Positions 55,300 to 64,000 of a stretch of 64,000 bases of DNA are shown in pieces. Positions within the stretch are counted from its first letter, which is position 1, and every line of letters starts with the position of its first letter. The DNA is taken from NCBI GenBank assembly GCA_030680415.1, contig JAUXVE010000077.1:20098-84097 (forward strand), written 5' to 3'. Source of the DNA: Rubrivivax sp. (lineage in GTDB: Bacteria > Pseudomonadota > Gammaproteobacteria > Burkholderiales > Burkholderiaceae_C). Position numbers and translations under genes: made by a program. The notes below the pieces were generated by a model that was given only the letters and a program-made list of their open reading frames with translations, searched no databases and was not told where the DNA came from.

Positions 55300-57837
55300 C
55301 TATTTCAACCACGGCTCGAAGGCCTTGGCCAGCCGCTGCAGCACGGCGGCGTCGGGCAAAGGCAGGCGCACGCTGGCCTGGCCCGTGACAGGGTCGCGCT
55401 CGATCGTGATGGGGGCGGCGCCGGTTGTCGTGCCGCCAGCCGTGCGCGCCGAGGCCAGCCCCTGCAGCATGGCGGCGCCGGCCTCGAGGATGGCGGCCCA
55501 GGGATCCGGCGGTTCGGCGCGCGGGGCTGCCTCTGCGGCCAGTGGCGCCAAGGCCGGACCCACCTGTTCCGCCATGGTGGCGCCTGACGCAGACACCCCG
55601 ACGGCAGCGTCCGTCGGCGACGGATCGACCGCCGCGCAAGGCGCAGCGCCCGCGCTGGCAGCCACCATGGGCTCTGCGGCAGGGTCCGCGTCGGCCTCGC
55701 CCATCGCGCCGGCCACCTGCTCCACGCTGTCCATGAACTTGGACAAGCGCGTGCCCTGCAGGAAGACCTCGTTGGCGCCACCGTCCAGCACGCCGGCGAA
55801 CAGCGACTTCTTGAACGCCAGCACCGAGAGCATGCCTTCTTCGATGCTGCCCTGACCGACGAAGTTGACCACCTGCACGCCGCGCGACTGGCCCATGCGG
55901 TGCACGCGGCCGATGCGCTGCTCGAGCACGGCAGGGTTCCACGGCAGGTCCATGTTCACCACCACGGCCGCCGCGTGCTGCAGGTTCAGGCCCACGCCGC
56001 CGGCGTCGGTGGACAGGAACAGCCGGCAATCCGGGTCGTTGTGGAATTGCTCGACCAGTGCGCCCCGCTTGTCGCCCGGCACGCTGCCGCTGAACAGCAC
56101 ATGGCCCCAGGCGCGCTGCCCCTGGCCGGTGCCCAGCCGGCGTGCGATCAGCTCATGCGTGCCCAGCCACTGGCTGAAGACCACGGCCTTGGCTGCGGGC
56201 GCTTCGAGCAGTTCGTCGAGCAGCGTCATCAGCTCATCGACCTTGTGGCCGTGGTCGGTCTCGTGGTCGAGCAGCCAGGTGCTGTTGCAGACCATGCGCA
56301 TGTTCTGCAGCGCGCAGGTCAGGCGGCGTTGGTCGGCGTCCGACAGGTATCCGGTCTTGCGCCAGCGCTTGACGATGCGGGCGACGATGTCGCCGTTCTC
56401 GTCGTGGTGCACGCGCTGCTCGGGCGTCAGCGGCACGAAGATGCGCTGGTCCACTCGCTCGGGCAGTTGTGTCAGCACCTCGGCCTTGCGCCGGCGCAGC
56501 ATCACCGGTGCCAGTGTCTGGCCGATGCGGTCGAGCGCGCGGTAGCCGATCACGCGGCCGGTCTCGTCACGCAACTGGTGTTCGTCGAGCAGCCGCCAGG
56601 TGGGGCCCAGGCGGTGCTGGTCGACGAACTGCACGATCGAGATCAGTTCCTCCAGCCGGTTCTCCAGTGGTGTGCCCGTGAGCACCAGGGCATAGGGGGT
56701 GGCGATGCGTTTGAGCGCACGTGCGGCGATGGTGTTCCAGTTCTTGATGCGCTGCGCCTCGTCGGCGATCACCAGTTCGGGCGCCCAGGCGGCGATCAGG
56801 TCACCGTCGCGCGCCAGCGTTTCGTAGTGGGTGATCTTGCAGAAGGCGTCTTCTCCGTACTGCAACTGCCGCTGCGCGCGCAGGCCGTGGATGACCTGCG
56901 CCTGGCGTTCGGAGAAGCGAGCGAATTCGTTCTTCCACTGGTGCTTGAGCGAGGTCGGGCACACCACCAGCACGCGCTGCACGCCGAAATGGCGCGCGAA
57001 CAGCTCGGCCGCCGCCACGGCCTGGATGGTCTTGCCCAGACCCATCTCGTCGCCGATCAGCGAGCGGCCGGCGCGCGCCGCGAACAGCGCGCCCTCGGCC
57101 TGGTAGGGGTAGAGCCTGACCTTCAGCAGCTTGGTCAGGGCCTTGTCCTGCGCGCCCTTCGGGTAGGCCTTGACCAGGGCCGCCTGGCGGTGTTCGCCGT
57201 CGCGGATCTGGGCGATGAACTGCCAGACATCGTCGTAGCAGCGCAGTTCGTGGCCGCTGTCCTGCGCCATGCGCACCAGGGCGTCGAGCTGATCCAGGCG
57301 ATCCCAGGGCAGCGCCCAGCCGGCCGTCGCATCGAAGACCTGGCTGGCGCGCGCCAGCAGCGTCGGCGGGCAACCCTGGCCGGCGCGAAAACGCACGTGG
57401 CGCACGCCCGCGTAGTCGAGCCAGACCTCGCTGTACTCGGGCTGGAAGCCGCGGGCCAGCGCCGCCTTGCCGCCGCGCCGGGCTTCGAGCTTGGCGAGCG
57501 TGAACTCGATGTGCTTGCAGGTACCCAGGTCGTTGGTCGCGAAGTCGGGGCAGGTGCAGAAGTTCTGGCCCGGCGCGCGGCCGCGGATCGACACGCGCCA
57601 GCGGCTGCCGCTGGCCGGGTTGTGCACGCGGAAATCCGAGAACACCGGGTCGGCGCCCAGGTTCTCCAGGCCGAATTGCTGGTCGCGGCCGAACTGGCGC
57701 CGCAACGTCGCCTGCCAGTCGGCAGCAGCAATCTCGGGTGGGCGGCGCGTGCGCGACAGGCGCGCTTCGGTGGCCGGCTTGGGCCGGCCCCCCTTGCTGG
57801 TCGATGCGGGCGGGCGGCGGGTGGCTCGGGTGGGCAT
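55300..57837 (-). CDS. SNF2-family helicase with SWIM zinc finger
   Basis: Protein of 845 residues. A SWIM zinc finger (FCTCPDFATNDLGTCKHIEF, about residues 90-110) precedes an SNF2 ATPase: IGDEMGLGKTIQAVAAAELF (motif I), ADEAQRIKN (motif II, DEAQ), LTGTPLENRLEELISI, STDAGGVGLNLQHA and QRIGRVHRMGQ (motif VI). The C-terminal 170 residues are Ala/Pro-rich and poorly conserved. Such HepA/RapA-like proteins remodel protein-nucleic acid complexes; the exact role is unknown. It is the only long intact gene in the block that separates trpE from trpG and it runs against the operon. Confidence 0.9.
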   Translation of the reverse strand: MPTRATRRPPASTSKGGRPKPATEARLSRTRRPPEIAAADWQATLRRQFGRDQQFGLENLGADPVFSDFRVHNPASGSRWRVSIRGRAPGQNFCTCPDFATNDLGTCKHIEFTLAKLEARRGGKAALARGFQPEYSEVWLDYAGVRHVRFRAGQGCPPTLLARASQVFDATAGWALPWDRLDQLDALVRMAQDSGHELRCYDDVWQFIAQIRDGEHRQAALVKAYPKGAQDKALTKLLKVRLYPYQAEGALFAARAGRSLIGDEMGLGKTIQAVAAAELFARHFGVQRVLVVCPTSLKHQWKNEFARFSERQAQVIHGLRAQRQLQYGEDAFCKITHYETLARDGDLIAAWAPELVIADEAQRIKNWNTIAARALKRIATPYALVLTGTPLENRLEELISIVQFVDQHRLGPTWRLLDEHQLRDETGRVIGYRALDRIGQTLAPVMLRRRKAEVLTQLPERVDQRIFVPLTPEQRVHHDENGDIVARIVKRWRKTGYLSDADQRRLTCALQNMRMVCNSTWLLDHETDHGHKVDELMTLLDELLEAPAAKAVVFSQWLGTHELIARRLGTGQGQRAWGHVLFSGSVPGDKRGALVEQFHNDPDCRLFLSTDAGGVGLNLQHAAAVVVNMDLPWNPAVLEQRIGRVHRMGQSRGVQVVNFVGQGSIEEGMLSVLAFKKSLFAGVLDGGANEVFLQGTRLSKFMDSVEQVAGAMGEADADPAAEPMVAASAGAAPCAAVDPSPTDAAVGVSASGATMAEQVGPALAPLAAEAAPRAEPPDPWAAILEAGAAMLQGLASARTAGGTTTGAAPITIERDPVTGQASVRLPLPDAAVLQRLAKAFEPWLK

Positions 57838-57975
57838 GGGGCGGGTAGGCGAAGGCGGTGGTGGCCGCCATTCTCGCTGCTGCGCGGTGGACAATTCATG
57901 CCGAGCTTGCCACCCCGCCCCTGGGGCGATCCACCCACTGCAGCCTGCGATGCGTCCAGACCTCCGCTGCAGCCT

Positions 57976-58704
57976 GAAGCGCAGCACGCGCTGACCAGCG
58001 AAACCGGCGAGGCGCCGATGGCGGCGCTGAAATCGGTGCGCGGCCAGCTCAACCGGCCAGGCGGCGTGAACCTGATGCTGGTCATGTCGGGCTCGGACCG
58101 CAACAAGCTGCTCCGCCAGGTCAACACGAACGGGGCGCCCTTCTACGGCTCGCAGATCTCGCGCATGCCGCCGCTGAGGCAGGATTTCATCGACCACGTC
58201 GCGCGCTTGATCGCGGTCCAGCGGCCGGAGCTGGCGCCTGTAGACACGAAGACGCTGCTCGAAGCCTTCGAGAGTTTCGGTCAGCGGCCGCAGTTCTTCA
58301 TGGAAGCGCTGGGCCAGGCGCTGAGCCCGCTGTCAGGATTGGACACGCGGTTCGAGGCGGCCGTGCTGGAAGCTGCGCGACGCCGCCAGGAAGAGGACGA
58401 GGCGCAGATGGAATCCGAGTTCCTCGCTTTGAAGCCGCTGGAACGGGCGGTGCTTTGGCGTCTGCTGAGTCAGGGCCCGCGATTCAGGCCGTACGACGGC
58501 GAGGCGCTGCGCTTCTATCGCGAGAAGATCGGCGGTCCGGTTACGGCACAGAAGGCGCAGACCGCGCTCGAGTCGCTGCGAGATCGCACGCCTGCCCCGG
58601 TGTGGAAGTCTGCCCGTGGCGAGTACGCGGTGGACGACGCAACCATGCATCGGTGGTTCGAGCAGCGCGTTCGCGCTGGGCGCTGGCCGCTGGCCGCCCG
58701 TTGA
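57976..58704 (+). pseudogene. C-terminal fragment of an ATP-binding (AAA-type) protein
   Basis: An open frame of about 240 codons starts abruptly at EAQHALTSETG, which looks like the end of a Walker B (VIDEAQHAL), then reads LMLVMSGSDRNKLLRQVNTN, APFYGSQISRMPPLRQDFID and ends MHRWFEQRVRAGRWPLAAR. No Walker A precedes it; upstream the frame runs into DNA of the SNF2 promoter. So the N-terminal ATPase half has been lost. An ATG at 58018 could start a 228-residue product, but a catalytic ATPase is not possible. It lies divergent from the SNF2 gene, 139 bp away. Confidence 0.6.
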
Positions 58705-58798
58705 CCCGCGGGATGAACTGGCGCTGGCGAACGAGTCGGACGAGTAGAACGGATCGACAGGATAGACCGCATGAAACCACCACTTCGCGAGGCACGTG

Positions 58799-58945
58799 AT
58801 GGCAACACTGGTCGGCCAGATCGAGAAGAAGACCCAGGAGCATGTGGTCGCGCTGTTCTGCCAGACGATAATGGCGGTCATGTCCGCAAAGCGATCATCC
58901 TTAGCGGCGCTCTTTCGGCAGCGTTGGCGCAAGCCATCGGCCTGA
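58799..58945 (+). pseudogene. hsdR: N-terminal fragment of a type I restriction subunit (HsdR)
   Basis: A 48-codon frame starts MATLVGQIEKKTQEHVVALF and then CQT, which corresponds to the typical N-terminus of HsdR (LVGQIEKxTQxRVVxLFRD). After about 23 residues the similarity ends. No other hsd gene is present. The 392-bp gap 58705-59096 before trpG otherwise holds only a small imperfect duplication (GCGGGTATCAAA/GCGGGTATGAAA near 59023-59046) and two copies of AGGATAGA at 58759 and 59083. Confidence 0.5.
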
Positions 58946-59096
58946 CCCACTCCTATGCGCCCCCAGCGGGCGCCCAGAGGTCCCCCCCAGCACGTCGCGC
59001 CGGCCTCGCCAGCGACGGAAAATGCGGGTATCAAAGCGGGTATGAAACGTGGATATCTCGCAAAACATCCAATGAAATCAATAGGATAGAGCGGAC

Positions 59097-59666
59097 ATGC
59101 TGCTGATGATCGACAACTACGATTCCTTCACCTTCAACCTCGTGCAGTACTTCGGCGAACTCGGGCAGGACGTGCGCGTGTTCCGCAACGACCAGATCAC
59201 GCTCGAAGGCATCGCCGAGCTCAAGCCTGATCATCTCGTGCTGTCGCCCGGCCCTTGCACGCCGGCCGAGGCCGGCATCTGCGTGCCGGCGGTGCGGCAC
59301 TTCGCCGGCAAGTTGCCGATCCTGGGTGTCTGCCTGGGGCACCAGAGCATCGGCGCCGCGCTCGGCGGCCGGGTCGTGCGCGCACAGCAGTTGATGCACG
59401 GCAAGACGAGCGAGATCGGCACCGACGGCCGTGGCGTCTTCCACGGCCTGCCGCAGCGCCTGACGGTGACTCGCTACCACTCGCTGGCGATCGAGCGCGC
59501 CTCGCTGCCGAACGAGCTGGAGGTCAGTGCCACCGCGGACGACGGCGAGATCATGGGCGTGCGCCACCGCGAGCTGCCCATCGAGGGCGTGCAGTTCCAC
59601 CCCGAATCGATCCTCAGCGAACACGGGCACGCGATGCTGAAGAACTTCCTGGAGCGTGTGTCATGA
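59097..59666 (+). CDS. trpG: Anthranilate synthase component II (glutamine amidotransferase)
   Basis: Class I glutamine amidotransferase of 189 residues. The catalytic Cys79 is in [11 protein letters not shown] and the His-Glu pair is in VQFHPESIL. The N-terminus [20 protein letters not shown] is diagnostic for TrpG/PabA. It supplies ammonia to TrpE and may also serve PabB. Overlaps the aldolase gene by 4 bp. Because trpE lies 4 kb upstream behind opposing genes, trpG probably needs its own promoter. Confidence 0.95.
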   Translation: MLLMIDNYDSFTFNLVQYFGELGQDVRVFRNDQITLEGIAELKPDHLVLSPGPCTPAEAGICVPAVRHFAGKLPILGVCLGHQSIGAALGGRVVRAQQLMHGKTSEIGTDGRGVFHGLPQRLTVTRYHSLAIERASLPNELEVSATADDGEIMGVRHRELPIEGVQFHPESILSEHGHAMLKNFLERVS

Positions 59667-60691
59667 CGCCCATCGACCTGCGCAGCGATACCGTCACGAA
59701 GCCGACCCCCGCGATGCGCGCGGCGATGGCGGCGGCCGAGGTGGGCGACGACGTCTACGGCGACGACCCCACCGTCAACGCACTGCAGGAGCGCATCGCC
59801 GGCATGCTCGGTTTCGAGGCCGCGCTGTTCGTGCCCACCGGCACGCAGAGCAACCTGTGCGCGCTGATGGCCCACTGCGAACGCGGCGACGAATACATCG
59901 TCGGCCAGATGGCGCACACCTACCGCTGGGAAGGCGGCGGCGCCGCCGTGCTGGGCAGCATCCAGCCGCAGCCGCTGGCGCAGCAGGCCGACGGCACGAT
60001 CCCGCTGGCCGACATCGAGGCCGCGATCAAGCCCGACGACGCGCACTACGCGCGCAGCCGGCTGCTGGCGCTGGAAAACACCTGGGGCGGGCAGGTGCTG
60101 CCGCTGCCCTACATCGAAGCCGCCACGGCGCTGGCACGGCGCCGTGGCCTGGCCACGCACCTCGACGGCGCCCGCCTCTTCAACGCCGCCGTGGCCACAG
60201 CACGGGCCTCGGGCGGCGACCCGCGCGCCCACGCGCGCCAGATCGCCAGCCACTTCGACAGCGTCTCGGTCTGCTTCAGCAAGGGGCTCGGTGCGCCGGT
60301 GGGCTCGGCGCTGTGCGGATCGAAGGCATTCATCGCCCGCGCCCACCGCGTCCGCAAGATGGTCGGCGGCGGCATGCGCCAGGCCGGCGTCCTGGCTGCG
60401 GCCGCGCTGCACGCGCTGGACCACCACATCGACCGCCTGGCCGAAGACCATGTCCATGCCCGCGTGCTGGCCGAAGGGCTGCACGGCCTGCCGGGTGTGA
60501 CGGTGGTGCCGCCGCAGAGCAACATCCTGTTCGTCGACCTGGCGCCGGACAAGGCCGCCGGTGCCGTCGAGCGCCTGCGCGCCGCCGGTGTGCTGTGCAA
60601 CGGCCTCGCCCGGCTGCGCCTGGTCACGCACCTGGACGTGTCCGGCGCCGACACACAGCGCGCCGTGTCCGTGCTCAGAGCCACCCTGTAG
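59663..60691 (+). CDS. ltaE: Low-specificity L-threonine aldolase
   Basis: PLP-dependent aldolase of 342 residues that cleaves L-threonine or allo-threonine to glycine and acetaldehyde. [20 protein letters not shown] is the diagnostic N-terminus; the PLP Lys is Lys207 in [12 protein letters not shown]; the active-site His follows [15 protein letters not shown]. It lies inside the trp operon between trpG and trpD with a 4-bp overlap, so it is made with the Trp enzymes. Confidence 0.93.
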   Translation: MTPIDLRSDTVTKPTPAMRAAMAAAEVGDDVYGDDPTVNALQERIAGMLGFEAALFVPTGTQSNLCALMAHCERGDEYIVGQMAHTYRWEGGGAAVLGSIQPQPLAQQADGTIPLADIEAAIKPDDAHYARSRLLALENTWGGQVLPLPYIEAATALARRRGLATHLDGARLFNAAVATARASGGDPRAHARQIASHFDSVSVCFSKGLGAPVGSALCGSKAFIARAHRVRKMVGGGMRQAGVLAAAALHALDHHIDRLAEDHVHARVLAEGLHGLPGVTVVPPQSNILFVDLAPDKAAGAVERLRAAGVLCNGLARLRLVTHLDVSGADTQRAVSVLRATL

Positions 60692-60699
60692 GAGCCTCC

Positions 60700-61734
60700 A
60701 TGCCCATCACCAACACCGAAGCGCTGACGCGCATCATCGAGCACCGCGAGATCTTCCACGACGAGATGCTGACGCTGATGCGCCGCATCATGAGCGGCGA
60801 AATGTCGCCGCTGATGATCGCGGCCATCGCCATCGGGCTGCGCGTGAAGAAGGAAACCGTGGGCGAGATCGCCGCTGCGGCGCAGGTCATGCGCGAGTTC
60901 GCGACGCCGGTGCCGGTGGCCGACCGCACGCACCTGGTCGACATCGTCGGCACCGGCGGCGACGGCTCGCACACCTTCAACATCTCCACCGCGGCGGTCT
61001 TCGTCGCCGCGGCGGCGGGCGCGCGCGTGGCCAAGCATGCCGGGCGCAGCGTGTCGTCGACCTCGGGTTCGGCCGACGTGATGGAGGCGCTGGGCGCGTG
61101 CATCACCCTCAAGCCCGACCAGGTGGCGACCTGTCTGGAAGAGACCGGCATCGCCTACATGTTCGCGCCCAGCCACCATGCGGCGATGAAACACGCCGCG
61201 CCGGTGCGCAAGGAGCTCGGCGTGCGCACGCTGTTCAACATCCTGGGGCCGCTGACCAACCCGGCGGGCGCGCCCAACCAGCTGCTCGGCGTCTTCCACC
61301 CCGACCTCGTGGGCATCCTGGTGCGTGTGCTGCAGCGCCTGGGCAGCGAGCACGTGATGGTGGTCTACGGCATGAACGGCATGGACGAGATCTCGCTCTC
61401 GGGCGAGACGCTGGTGGGCGAGCTCAAGGACGGCGAGGTGCGTGAACACACCGTGCACCCCAGCGACTTCGGCCTGCCGGTCTACGACTCGCGTGTGCTG
61501 CGCGTGGCCAGCAAGGAAGAGTCGGTGCAGTGCATCCAGCGTGCGCTGGCCAACGAAGACGGTCCCATCCGCGACGTCGTGCTGCTCAACGCCGGTGCGG
61601 CGCTGTACTGCGCCGGCGTCGCCTCGTCGGTGACCGACGGCGTCAAGCGCGCGCGCGAGGCCGTGGCCTCGGGCCGCGCGATGGCCAAGCTGAGCCAGTT
61701 CGTCAGCGTGAGCAACAAGTTCCAGGCCTCATGA
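60700..61734 (+). CDS. trpD: Anthranilate phosphoribosyltransferase
   Basis: Enzyme of 344 residues that joins anthranilate to PRPP. The PRPP-binding motif [14 protein letters not shown] and the [20 protein letters not shown] loop are intact, and [20 protein letters not shown] with [14 protein letters not shown] completes the family pattern. ATG 60700 has a good GGAG site. Overlaps trpC by 4 bp. Confidence 0.95.
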   Translation: MPITNTEALTRIIEHREIFHDEMLTLMRRIMSGEMSPLMIAAIAIGLRVKKETVGEIAAAAQVMREFATPVPVADRTHLVDIVGTGGDGSHTFNISTAAVFVAAAAGARVAKHAGRSVSSTSGSADVMEALGACITLKPDQVATCLEETGIAYMFAPSHHAAMKHAAPVRKELGVRTLFNILGPLTNPAGAPNQLLGVFHPDLVGILVRVLQRLGSEHVMVVYGMNGMDEISLSGETLVGELKDGEVREHTVHPSDFGLPVYDSRVLRVASKEESVQCIQRALANEDGPIRDVVLLNAGAALYCAGVASSVTDGVKRAREAVASGRAMAKLSQFVSVSNKFQAS

Positions 61735-62528
61735 CGGACATCCTCGAACGCATCGTCGCGGTCAAGCGCGAGGAGGTCGCCGCGGCCAAGGTGCGGCGCA
61801 GCCTGGCCAGCTTGCGTGAAGAGGCCGAGTCGGCGCAGGCGCGGCGCGGGCTGCGCGGTTTCGAGGCCGCGCTGCGCGCCAAGGTCGCCGGCGGCCGGGC
61901 TGCGGTGATTGCCGAGGTGAAGAAGGCCAGCCCCAGCAAGGGCGTGCTGCGCGAGCACTTCGTGCCGGCCGAGATTGCCGCCAGCTATGAAGAGGGCGGC
62001 GCGGCCGCCTTGAGCGTGCTCACCGACGAGCGCTTCTTCCAGGGTGCGGCCGCCTACCTGCAGCAGGCGCGCGCGGCCTGTGCGCTGCCGGTGCTGCGCA
62101 AGGACTTCATGATCGACGAGTACCAGGTCGTCGAGGCCCGCGCCCTCGGCGCCGACTGCGTCCTGCTCATCGCCGCCTGCCTGGACGACGCCTCGATGGC
62201 CGACCTGGAAGCCGCCGCGCTGGCGCTCGGCCTGGCGGTGCTGGTGGAGGTGCACGACGGCGCCGAACTCGACCGCGCGCTGCGGCTGAAGACGCCGCTC
62301 GTGGGCATCAACAACCGCAATCTGCGCACCTTCGAGGTCACGCTCGACACCACGCTGGCCCTGTTGCCGCGCTTGCCGGCGGATCGTCTGCTCGTCACCG
62401 AGTCCGGCATCCTGGCCCGACCCGACGTGCAGCGCATGCGGGCGGCCGGCGTGCATGCCTTCCTGGTCGGCGAGGCCTTCATGCGCGCCGCCGACCCCGG
62501 CGCGGCGTTGGCGAGCCTGTTCGCTTGA
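61731..62528 (+). CDS. trpC: Indole-3-glycerol phosphate synthase
   Basis: TIM-barrel enzyme of 265 residues. [20 protein letters not shown] contains the substrate-binding and catalytic lysine; [20 protein letters not shown] and [17 protein letters not shown] are conserved. It is the single-function form, without the TrpF fusion. Overlaps ung by 4 bp (TTGA). Confidence 0.96.
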   Translation: MTDILERIVAVKREEVAAAKVRRSLASLREEAESAQARRGLRGFEAALRAKVAGGRAAVIAEVKKASPSKGVLREHFVPAEIAASYEEGGAAALSVLTDERFFQGAAAYLQQARAACALPVLRKDFMIDEYQVVEARALGADCVLLIAACLDDASMADLEAAALALGLAVLVEVHDGAELDRALRLKTPLVGINNRNLRTFEVTLDTTLALLPRLPADRLLVTESGILARPDVQRMRAAGVHAFLVGEAFMRAADPGAALASLFA

Positions 62529-63241
62529 ACCGGTTGGATCGGTCTCTGTCCAGCCTGCTGAAGGCGCCTCTCTGCGACTGGCAGCCGCTGATCGATGCCT
62601 GGCGCCACAGCGTCGCCGGCCGCGCGCTGATCCGGGCGGTCGACGAACGCGTGGCCGCGGGCGCGGCGGTTTACCCGGCGCAGGTGTTCCGCGCGCTCGA
62701 ACTCACCCCGCTGGCTGGGACCAGGGTCGTGATCCTGGGCCAGGACCCGTACCACGGCGCGGGCCAGGCCGAAGGGCTCGCCTTCTCGGTGCCGGCCGGC
62801 CAGCGCGTGCCGCCGAGCCTGCGCAACATCTTCAAGGAACTGCAGCGCGACCTCGGCCTGCCGGTGCCAGCGTCGGGATCGTTGGTTCCCTGGGCGCGGC
62901 AGGGGGTGCTGCTGCTGAACCCGGCGCTGACCGTGGAAGACGGTCGACCTGCCAGCCATGCCAGACTAGGTTGGCAAGCACTTACTAAAAAGATTTGCGA
63001 AGCGCTGTACGGCGACTTGCAGCCCAAGGTCTTCATGTTCTGGGGCGCCCACGCCCAGGCGCAGGGCTTGCAGCTGCCCGCGACCGCCATGGCCCGGCAC
63101 TTGGTATTGGGCTGCAACCACCCGTCGCCGCTGTCGGCCATGCGCCCCCCGGCCCCCTTCATCGGTTGCGGCCACTTCGGACTGGCCAACCGTTTCCTGG
63201 CCGCCGCCGGCCGTGGCGTGGTCGACTGGGCCTTGCCCTGA
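62525..63241 (+). CDS. ung: Uracil-DNA glycosylase, family 1
   Basis: Ung of 238 residues that removes uracil from DNA. The water-activating residue is Asp74 in [31 protein letters not shown] holds the next motif, and the HPSPLSA motif completes the active site. The start is TTG 62525 inside the trpC stop; the first ATG in frame would remove the catalytic N-terminal part. Position directly after trpC is the normal order in this bacterial group. Confidence 0.95.
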   Translation: MNRLDRSLSSLLKAPLCDWQPLIDAWRHSVAGRALIRAVDERVAAGAAVYPAQVFRALELTPLAGTRVVILGQDPYHGAGQAEGLAFSVPAGQRVPPSLRNIFKELQRDLGLPVPASGSLVPWARQGVLLLNPALTVEDGRPASHARLGWQALTKKICEALYGDLQPKVFMFWGAHAQAQGLQLPATAMARHLVLGCNHPSPLSAMRPPAPFIGCGHFGLANRFLAAAGRGVVDWALP

Positions 63242-63276
63242 GCACGGCAGGGCCGGCCGCCGCAGCGGTTTCAGCA

Positions 63277-63285
63277 TGCTATACT
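63277..63285 (+). promoter_or_regulatory. Extended -10 promoter of the tRNA cluster
   Basis: TGCTATACT is an extended -10 element (TGN plus TATACT), 12 nt upstream of the tRNA-Tyr 5' end. It probably drives the whole tRNA-tuf transcript. Confidence 0.6.
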
Positions 63286-63297
63286 GACAGGCTCTCC

Positions 63298-63383
63298 GGA
63301 GGGGTGCCCGAGTGGCTAAAGGGGGCAGACTGTAAATCTGTTGGCTTACGCCTACGGTGGTTCGAATCCACCCTCCTCCACCA
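63298..63383 (+). tRNA. tRNA-Tyr (GTA)
   Basis: 86-nt type II tRNA with a long variable arm. Acceptor GGAGGGG pairs with CTCCTCC (one G-U), the T-arm is GGTGG TTCGAAT CCACC, and the anticodon GTA sits in ACTGTAAAT. CCA is encoded. First of three tRNA genes ahead of tuf. Confidence 0.97.
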
Positions 63384-63405
63384 GAGAAACGGATGGTTGT
63401 GCCGA

Positions 63406-63479
63406 GCGGGAGTAGTTCAATGGCAGAACCTTAGCCTTCCAAGCTAATGGCACGGGTTCGATTCCCGTCTCCCGCTCCA
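63406..63479 (+). tRNA. tRNA-Gly (TCC)
   Basis: 74-nt tRNA. Acceptor GCGGGAG pairs with CTCCCGC; the anticodon stem TTAGC/GCTAA encloses CTTCCAA, anticodon TCC (reads GGA/GGG). CCA is encoded. It lies 22 bp after tRNA-Tyr. Confidence 0.97.
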
Positions 63480-63559
63480 AGGAAGGTTGGATTGAAGCAA
63501 GACGTCGTTACGGGCCTGCCGGCGAGGCCAGGCCGCCTGGCCGCCAGACCCGTACCGAT

Positions 63560-63634
63560 GCCCATGTGGCTCAGTGGTAGAGCACCCCCTTGGTAAGGGG
63601 GAGGTCGCGCGTTCGATCCGCGCCATGGGCACCA
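63560..63634 (+). tRNA. tRNA-Thr (GGT)
   Basis: 75-nt tRNA. Acceptor GCCCATG pairs with CATGGGC; the anticodon stem CCCCC/GGGGG encloses TTGGTAA, anticodon GGT (reads ACC/ACT). CCA is encoded. 80 bp separate it from tRNA-Gly and 57 bp from tuf. Confidence 0.97.
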
Positions 63635-63691
63635 CAAAGTCGAATTCCTTTCCTTACTGAACTCTGAACTACCAAGCCAGGAGCGCTCAAG

Positions 63692-64000
<309 letters not shown>

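Overview
The window looks like a chromosomal segment of a high-GC betaproteobacterium, most probably of the order Burkholderiales (Rubrivivax/Leptothrix/Methylibium-like). The pointers are a MetH fragment that opens at the pterin-binding domain, the trpE-G-D-C-ung order, apaG next to an rpe remnant, a tRNA-Tyr/Gly/Thr-tuf cluster, several TRAP transporters, and GC-rich intergenic hairpin repeats. Genes are dense on both strands. I see no intact insertion sequence, prophage or CRISPR array.

Layout. 1-10.7 kb: end of metH, a thioredoxin-like protein, a Rep-type helicase, a YhhN membrane protein, a three-gene LytS/LytTR signalling operon (kinase, small membrane protein, regulator), and a divergent pair of regulators (NhaR-like LysR and an Rrf2 protein without Fe-S cysteines). 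10.7-24.5 kb: an amidase next to a TakP-like TRAP transporter, cytochrome b561 followed by three YceI proteins, a Nudix hydrolase, a fused indolepyruvate ferredoxin oxidoreductase with a divergent Lrp regulator, and a degenerate GGDEF protein. 24.5-29.8 kb: apaG lies between two decayed genes (a Gcr-type recombinase and rpe). A XamI-like restriction-modification pair is joined to the rpe remnant; dbpA and an Lrp gene follow. 29.9-34.9 kb: one operon for a 2-oxoacid dehydrogenase E1 alpha/beta pair plus a second TRAP transporter.

35.2-48.6 kb is a complete 14-gene nuo operon for NADH:quinone oxidoreductase. Its proteins do not match the usual betaproteobacterial complex I: NuoG is short, NuoI is long and NuoB is of another type. 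It therefore looks like a second, acquired complex I, and its upstream region has a candidate FNR/ANR box. 48.6-52.6 kb holds a cNMP-binding protein, a saccharopine dehydrogenase-like protein and an S9 peptidase. 52.6-63.2 kb is gph-trpE-trpG-ltaE-trpD-trpC-ung. A leader ORF with two Trp codons precedes trpE, and about 4 kb of helicase plus gene fragments (SEC-C, ATPase, HsdR) splits trpE from trpG. The window ends with three tRNA genes and the start of tuf.

Two themes tie the window together. First, in the expected Burkholderiales order apaG-rpe-gph-trpE, apaG and the rpe stump are now about 27 kb from gph, so nearly everything between (restriction-modification, dehydrogenase/TRAP operon, alternative nuo) may be accessory DNA. 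Second, many start codons sit 6-13 nt after a -10-like hexamer, which predicts leaderless transcripts, including the trp leader itself. All functional calls rest on reading the sequence; no database search was run.
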